Assembly: GCF_000510725.1 (NCBI RefSeq)
Contig: NZ_AZNZ01000003.1
Location: 273,239-337,238, forward strand
Reading direction: 5' to 3'
DNA from: Pseudoxanthomonas sp. J31
GTDB lineage: Bacteria; Pseudomonadota; Gammaproteobacteria; Xanthomonadales; Xanthomonadaceae
DNA: 64,000 bases
In this document: piece by piece, positions 60,633 through 64,000 of the stretch
How the letters are laid out: each line of letters starts with the position of its first letter
Position numbering within the stretch: the first letter of the stretch is position 1
Notes under the pieces: generated by a model
The model's database searches: none
What the model saw: the letters and a program-made list of their open reading frames with translations, nothing else
What the model was told of the DNA's origin: nothing
Made by a program: the position numbers and the translations under genes

Positions 60633-61400
60633 ATGACGGCTGCCACCGAGCCAGGCTTGGCCCCCATTGACCTGCCCGATGCGGAGCGCTACCAGCTGCG
60701 CGCCCCGCGGGAGGTGCTGCGCGTGCTGCATGCCCTGGTCGACGGCCGCGCCCTGATCAGCGCCCACCTGCTGCCCGGTGGCCTGTCCTGCCCCACGGCG
60801 CTGCTGGAGGCCGGGCCGGATGGCGTGCTGCTGGACGGCAACCGCCAGGATGCCATCAATCAGCGCATGGCCGCGGCCAACCAGGTCCTGTGCGTATCGC
60901 AGCTGGACCGGGTGCGGATCCAGTTCCGCCTGCATCGCCTGCAGCGGGTCCCCGGAGATGGCCCGGCCACCTTCGCCGCGCCGCTGCCGTCCTCGGTACT
61001 GCAGCTGCAGCGGCGCGAGCTGTACCGGCTGGAACTGATCCCGGGCCCGGTGACCACGGTGCTGGTGCCGCCGCGGCACGAGGGCCAGGCGCCGCTGCAG
61101 GCCCGGGTGGTGGACATCAGCGGCGGCGGGGTGGCCCTGGCCATCGGCGAGGAGGACCAGGCGCACTTCCCACCGGGCGGGCAGCTGGACGCCTGCACCC
61201 TGGAACTGCCTGATGGCGGCCGCCCGATCCCGGTGCGTCTGCAGGTCGCTCACACCTCGCGGCGGCAGCAGCTGGCGCGGCACCCGGTGCGGGTCGGCTG
61301 CCGCTTCGTCGACCTGCCGGCCAGCGCCGAGCAGCGGATCCTGCAGTTCATCTTCCGGGTCGAGCGCCAGCGCATGGCGCGCGAGCGGGGTGTGGTGTAG
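60633..61400 (+). CDS. ycgR: YcgR, c-di-GMP-dependent flagellar brake
   Basis: YcgR slows the motor when bound to c-di-GMP. It has 255 residues: an N-terminal YcgR_N domain (about 20-110) and a PilZ domain (about 120-235). The c-di-GMP motifs are both present: RxxxR as R128-E-L-Y-R132 in [10 protein letters not shown], and DxSxxG at 161-166 (DISGGG). The GAxKR loop and a final basic helix ([12 protein letters not shown]) follow. Its own sigma-28 promoter places the brake in the late flagellar class. Confidence 0.93.
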   Translation: MTAATEPGLAPIDLPDAERYQLRAPREVLRVLHALVDGRALISAHLLPGGLSCPTALLEAGPDGVLLDGNRQDAINQRMAAANQVLCVSQLDRVRIQFRLHRLQRVPGDGPATFAAPLPSSVLQLQRRELYRLELIPGPVTTVLVPPRHEGQAPLQARVVDISGGGVALAIGEEDQAHFPPGGQLDACTLELPDGGRPIPVRLQVAHTSRRQQLARHPVRVGCRFVDLPASAEQRILQFIFRVERQRMARERGVV

Positions 61401-61407
61401 CGGGCCC

Positions 61408-61434
61408 TAAAGTTGCGCCGCCAACGGCCGATTC
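61408..61434 (+). promoter_or_regulatory. Sigma-28 promoter of cheW
   Basis: TAAA (61408-61411), 15 bases, GCCGATTC (61427-61434). The end of the -10 box is changed (TTC for TAA). It leaves a leader of about 45 bases before the cheW ATG. Confidence 0.75.
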
Positions 61435-61486
61435 AACCCGGGAAGCCAGCGCGCATTGCGCCGACATGCCCCTGCAGGAGCAAACA

Positions 61487-61966
61487 ATGAGCAGCACCCC
61501 GGTCCCCTCTACGGGCGAATTCCTCACCTTCACCCTGGGCGAAGAGAACTACGGCGTCGACATCCTCAAGGTCCAGGAGATCCGGGGCTACGACTCGGTC
61601 ACCCGCGTCCCGGACGCGCCGGAGTACATCAAGGGCGTAATCAACCTGCGCGGCACCATCGTGCCGGTGATCGACCTGCGCCTGAAGCTGCGCCTGAAGG
61701 AAGCACGCTACGACAGCTTCACCGTGATGATCGTGCTGAACGTCGACGACCGCGTCGTCGGCATCGTGGTGGACAGCGTGTCCGACGTGGTGCCGCTGGC
61801 CGCCGAGCAGATCCGCCCCACCCCGGAGTTCGGCGCCTCGGTCGATACCCGCTTCATCAGCGGCATCGGCACCCTCGACGACCGCATGCTCATCCTGCTC
61901 GACATCGAGACCCTGCTGGACAGCGCCGACCTGGGCGAGGCCCAGGCCCTGGACACCGCTACCTGA
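61487..61966 (+). CDS. cheW: CheW, receptor-kinase coupling protein
   Basis: CheW joins receptors to CheA. From ATG 61487 (GGAG 7 bases ahead) it has 159 residues; a start at 61466 would only add MPLQEQT. The domain is intact: [60 protein letters not shown] and the second half with [20 protein letters not shown]. It follows ycgR with its own sigma-28 promoter. Confidence 0.95.
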   Translation: MSSTPVPSTGEFLTFTLGEENYGVDILKVQEIRGYDSVTRVPDAPEYIKGVINLRGTIVPVIDLRLKLRLKEARYDSFTVMIVLNVDDRVVGIVVDSVSDVVPLAAEQIRPTPEFGASVDTRFISGIGTLDDRMLILLDIETLLDSADLGEAQALDTAT

Positions 61967-62043
61967 GAACCCTTGCCAACGGCTGCCGCCGGGCGATCCC
62001 GGGGCGGCCCGCCTTTCCGTTCCCGCCATTGGAGTATGCCCCC

Positions 62044-62421
62044 ATGAATCGTTTGACCAAGACCTTGTCCCTGGTGGCCGCCCTGGCCGCGGCGCCCGCC
62101 GCCTTCGCCCAGGAAGCCGTCCCCGCCGAGCAGGCCGTGCGCTTCATCGGCAAGGACGTGATGGTCTGCGGCAAGGTCGAGAAGACCCGCTGGGCCCAGA
62201 ACACCGAGGGCGAGCCGACCTTCCTGTACATGGGCGGCATGTTCCCGCGCCACACCTTCTCCGCGCGCATCCCGGGCGACCAGCGCGGCAAGTTCAAGCC
62301 CACTCCGGAGGAGCTGGAGGGTCGCGACGTGTGCGTGATCGGCACCGTCCAGCGCGACGCCAGCCGCGCCGAGATCGCGGTGACCTCGCCGGCCAACATC
62401 AAGCTGGCCAACCTGAAGTAA
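62044..62421 (+). CDS. Small periplasmic OB-fold-like protein of unknown function
   Basis: A 125-residue protein started at ATG 62044 with a GGAG-type site. Residues 1-22 form a signal peptide (MNRLTKTLSLVAALAAAPAA, cleaved after FAQ). The mature part is a single beta-rich domain with VRFIGKDVMVCGKVEKTRWA and GRDVCVIGTVQRDASRAEIA, resembling a small OB-fold. Two cysteines are present. Its role in motility is not shown by sequence; it lies between cheW and a chemoreceptor gene. The long open frame upstream belongs to a shadow over cheW. Confidence 0.72.
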   Translation: MNRLTKTLSLVAALAAAPAAFAQEAVPAEQAVRFIGKDVMVCGKVEKTRWAQNTEGEPTFLYMGGMFPRHTFSARIPGDQRGKFKPTPEELEGRDVCVIGTVQRDASRAEIAVTSPANIKLANLK

Positions 62422-62434
62422 CAACAAAAACCTG

Positions 62435-62458
62435 GCGGGATGCCCGCGGGCATCCCGC
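62435..62458. repeat. Perfect 24-base palindrome between the OB-fold gene and the chemoreceptor gene
   Basis: GCGGGATGCCCG (62435-62446) meets its exact complement (62447-62458) with no loop bases. On the plus strand there is no U-run after it. On the minus strand it would be followed by TTTTTGTTGTT, so it looks like an intrinsic terminator in the reverse direction, or a regulator site. No minus-strand gene is seen nearby. Confidence 0.7.
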
Positions 62459-62494
62459 ACCCAATTGCCGCGAATATTCGGGGGAGTACGCTGC

Positions 62495-64000
62495 ATGCAT
62501 TGGCTCAAGAACTTGAAGCTCACGCCAAAACTGATGCTGGCTTTTGGCGTGGTGCTGGTATTGCTGGCCGCGCAGGGCGTCGGCGCCTACTACGGGCTGT
62601 CGTCGCTCAACCGGGCTACCACCAACCTGTCCCAGGGCAGCATGCAAAGCGTCTCCGTGGCGGCGGAGCTGCGTGCCCTGCTGGGCGAGTACCGCACCGC
62701 GGCCTACCGCGGGCTGGTGCGCGCCAGCGATGCCGTCAAGCTGGACGCGCGCGAGCGTAGCGCCAAGCTGTCGGAGCAGATCGACCAGTCCCTGGCGGCC
62801 TACGGCAAGCTCGCCGCGACCGCCGAGGAGCGCAAGCTGCTGGAGGAGCTGACCACCTCCTGGCACAAGGCCCGCGCCTCCTACGAGTCGGTCAACGAAC
62901 TGATCGACCTGGAGCTGCCGGACGACGCCCTGGACACCTTCCTGGGCGAAACCTCGGACCTGCACAACGCCGCCACCGCCGCCGTCACCGCGCTGATCCA
63001 GGAAACCGACCGCCAGGCCGACCAGTCCGTGGCCAGCGCGGGCACCGCCTACGCGACCTCGGTGACCACCATCGTGGTGATGCTGCTGGTGGGCGTGGCC
63101 GGTGGCCTGGCCATCGCCTTCTTCATCGCCCGCAACCTGGCCGGTGCGATGCGCGGTGCCGTGGCCGTGGCCAACGACGTCGCCACCGGCAAGCTGGACA
63201 GCCGCATCGACATCCGGGGCTCGGACGAGATCGCCGACCTTATGCGCGCGATGCAGCGCATGCAGCACGACCTGCGCGAGCGCACCGAGCGCGACCAGAA
63301 GGTCGCGGCGGAGAACCTGCGCATCCGTACCGCGCTGGAAGCCTCCACCACCGGCCTGATGATCACCGATCCGGAATACCGCATCGTCTACCGCAACCCG
63401 GCGCTGGCCCGGATGCTGGAAGGCCATGCGGACCAGGTCGCGGCCGCCCTGCCCCACCTTGACATGGAGGCGCCGCTGGTCGGCCAGCCGGTCGAGGTCC
63501 TGGAGATCGGCGGCAAGATCGCGCAGGACTTCGTCGCCCGCCTGGAGCGCGAAGGCAGTGCCGCCCGCGAGGTGCAGTACGGCGATGCCTGCTTCGCGCA
63601 GAACATCTCCACCATCCTCGACGCCGAAGGCAAGTACGTCGGCATGGTGTGCGAGTGGCGCGACCGCACCGCCGAGATCCGGGTCGAGCAGGAGGTGGCG
63701 CGCGTGGTCGAGGCGGCCGCGGCCGGCGACCTGTCCGGGCGCATCGACACCAGCGACAAGCAGGGCTTCCTGCTGCAGCTGGCGGTGCAGCTCAACGGCC
63801 TGCTGGACGCCAACGCGATCAGCCTGGCCGAGGTCTCGCGCCTGCTGACCGCCCTGGCCCAGGGCGACCTGACGGTGCGCATGGAGGGCCAGTTCCACGG
63901 CGTGTTCGCCCGCATGCGCGACGACGCCAACGCCACCGTCGACCAGCTGACCTCCATCGTCTCGCGCATCCAGGCCGCCTCGGCCGCGATCAACGCCGGC
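62495..64000 (+). CDS. Methyl-accepting chemotaxis protein (3' end outside the window)
   Basis: The first 502 residues of a chemoreceptor running past the window end. TM1 is at about 13-32 (LMLAFGVVLVLLAAQGVGAY), a 4-helix-bundle sensor domain at about 33-185, TM2 at about 188-211 (VTTIVVMLLVGVAGGLAIAF), a HAMP segment (about 212-265), then a PAS-type domain (about 275-390, ASTTGLMITDPEYRIVYRNP) and further HAMP repeats (VARVVEAAAAGDLSGRID; LLTALAQGDLTVRME). The signalling tip is not in view. The start MHWLKNLKLTPKLM is typical. An internal PAS after HAMP points to redox or ligand sensing inside the cell. Confidence 0.92.
   Translation, partial: MHWLKNLKLTPKLMLAFGVVLVLLAAQGVGAYYGLSSLNRATTNLSQGSMQSVSVAAELRALLGEYRTAAYRGLVRASDAVKLDARERSAKLSEQIDQSLAAYGKLAATAEERKLLEELTTSWHKARASYESVNELIDLELPDDALDTFLGETSDLHNAATAAVTALIQETDRQADQSVASAGTAYATSVTTIVVMLLVGVAGGLAIAFFIARNLAGAMRGAVAVANDVATGKLDSRIDIRGSDEIADLMRAMQRMQHDLRERTERDQKVAAENLRIRTALEASTTGLMITDPEYRIVYRNPALARMLEGHADQVAAALPHLDMEAPLVGQPVEVLEIGGKIAQDFVARLEREGSAAREVQYGDACFAQNISTILDAEGKYVGMVCEWRDRTAEIRVEQEVARVVEAAAAGDLSGRIDTSDKQGFLLQLAVQLNGLLDANAISLAEVSRLLTALAQGDLTVRMEGQFHGVFARMRDDANATVDQLTSIVSRIQAASAAINAG

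Overview
The window is one almost unbroken polar-flagellum and chemotaxis locus from a very GC-rich gammaproteobacterium, most likely a member of the Xanthomonadaceae/Lysobacteraceae. The reasons are the rpoN2-vemR-fleQ regulatory block, the FlhF/FlhG/FliA/CheYZA/MotCD/ParA/ParP order, the co-directional fli-flh-che arrangement and dispersed GTGATT-type repeats of a kind found in this family. About 67 protein genes cover nearly everything; only one intergenic gap exceeds 300 bases (flgL-fliC). No tRNA, rRNA, CRISPR array, transposon or phage gene was seen.

Layout. (1) 1-1315, minus strand: flgA, flgM and a truncated flgN. (2) 1411-13181, plus: cheV, then flgBCDEF and flgGHIJKL (rod, hook, rings, hook-filament junction). 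(3) 13182-21174: short flagellin fliC behind two sigma-28 promoters, a 1190-residue multidomain glycosyltransferase, fliD, fliS and three small accessory genes, one of them frameshifted. (4) 21267-25405: a NarL-type response regulator, then the master-regulator operon rpoN2-vemR-fleQ. (5) 25416-33465: a surface-glycan or flagellin-modification island with an acyltransferase, a TagD-like CTP:glycerol-3-phosphate cytidylyltransferase, two CDP-glycerol glycerophosphotransferases, an ATP-grasp/HAD fusion, a GT2 glycosyltransferase and a DegT-family aminotransferase. (6) 33673-48089: fliEFGHIJK, fliLMNOPQR, flhBA (MS ring, switch, export apparatus). (7) 48261-54183: flhF, flhG, fliA, cheY, cheZ, cheA. 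(8) 54296-57828: motC, motD, parA-like parC, parP. (9) 57882-64000: STAS protein, second cheY, second cheA, ycgR, cheW, a small periplasmic protein and the 5' part of a chemoreceptor.

The regulation can be read from the DNA. Nine GG-N10-GC sigma-54 elements (TGGCACG-N4-TTGCA type) precede flgA, flgB, flgG, the large glycosyltransferase, tagD, the aminotransferase, fliE, fliL and flhB. Ten sigma-28 elements (TAAA or TCAA, N15-16, GCCGNTAN) precede flgM, cheV, fliC (two), fliD, fliS, motC, the STAS gene, ycgR and cheW. The regulators of this cascade (RpoN2, VemR, FleQ, FlhF, FlhG, FliA, FlgM) are all encoded here. The glycan island carries the same sigma-54 signature as the structural genes, which ties it to filament or cell-surface biogenesis.

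Most noteworthy: a teichoic-acid-like glycerol-phosphate module wired into the flagellar regulon next to a minimal flagellin; FliM-like CheY-docking peptides duplicated in the linker of the first CheA and echoed in CheZ; probable leaderless sigma-28 transcripts for cheV and motC; a poly-C frameshift in a small flagellar gene; and a sharp AT-rich patch inside flhG. All family assignments come from reading motifs; no database search was run.
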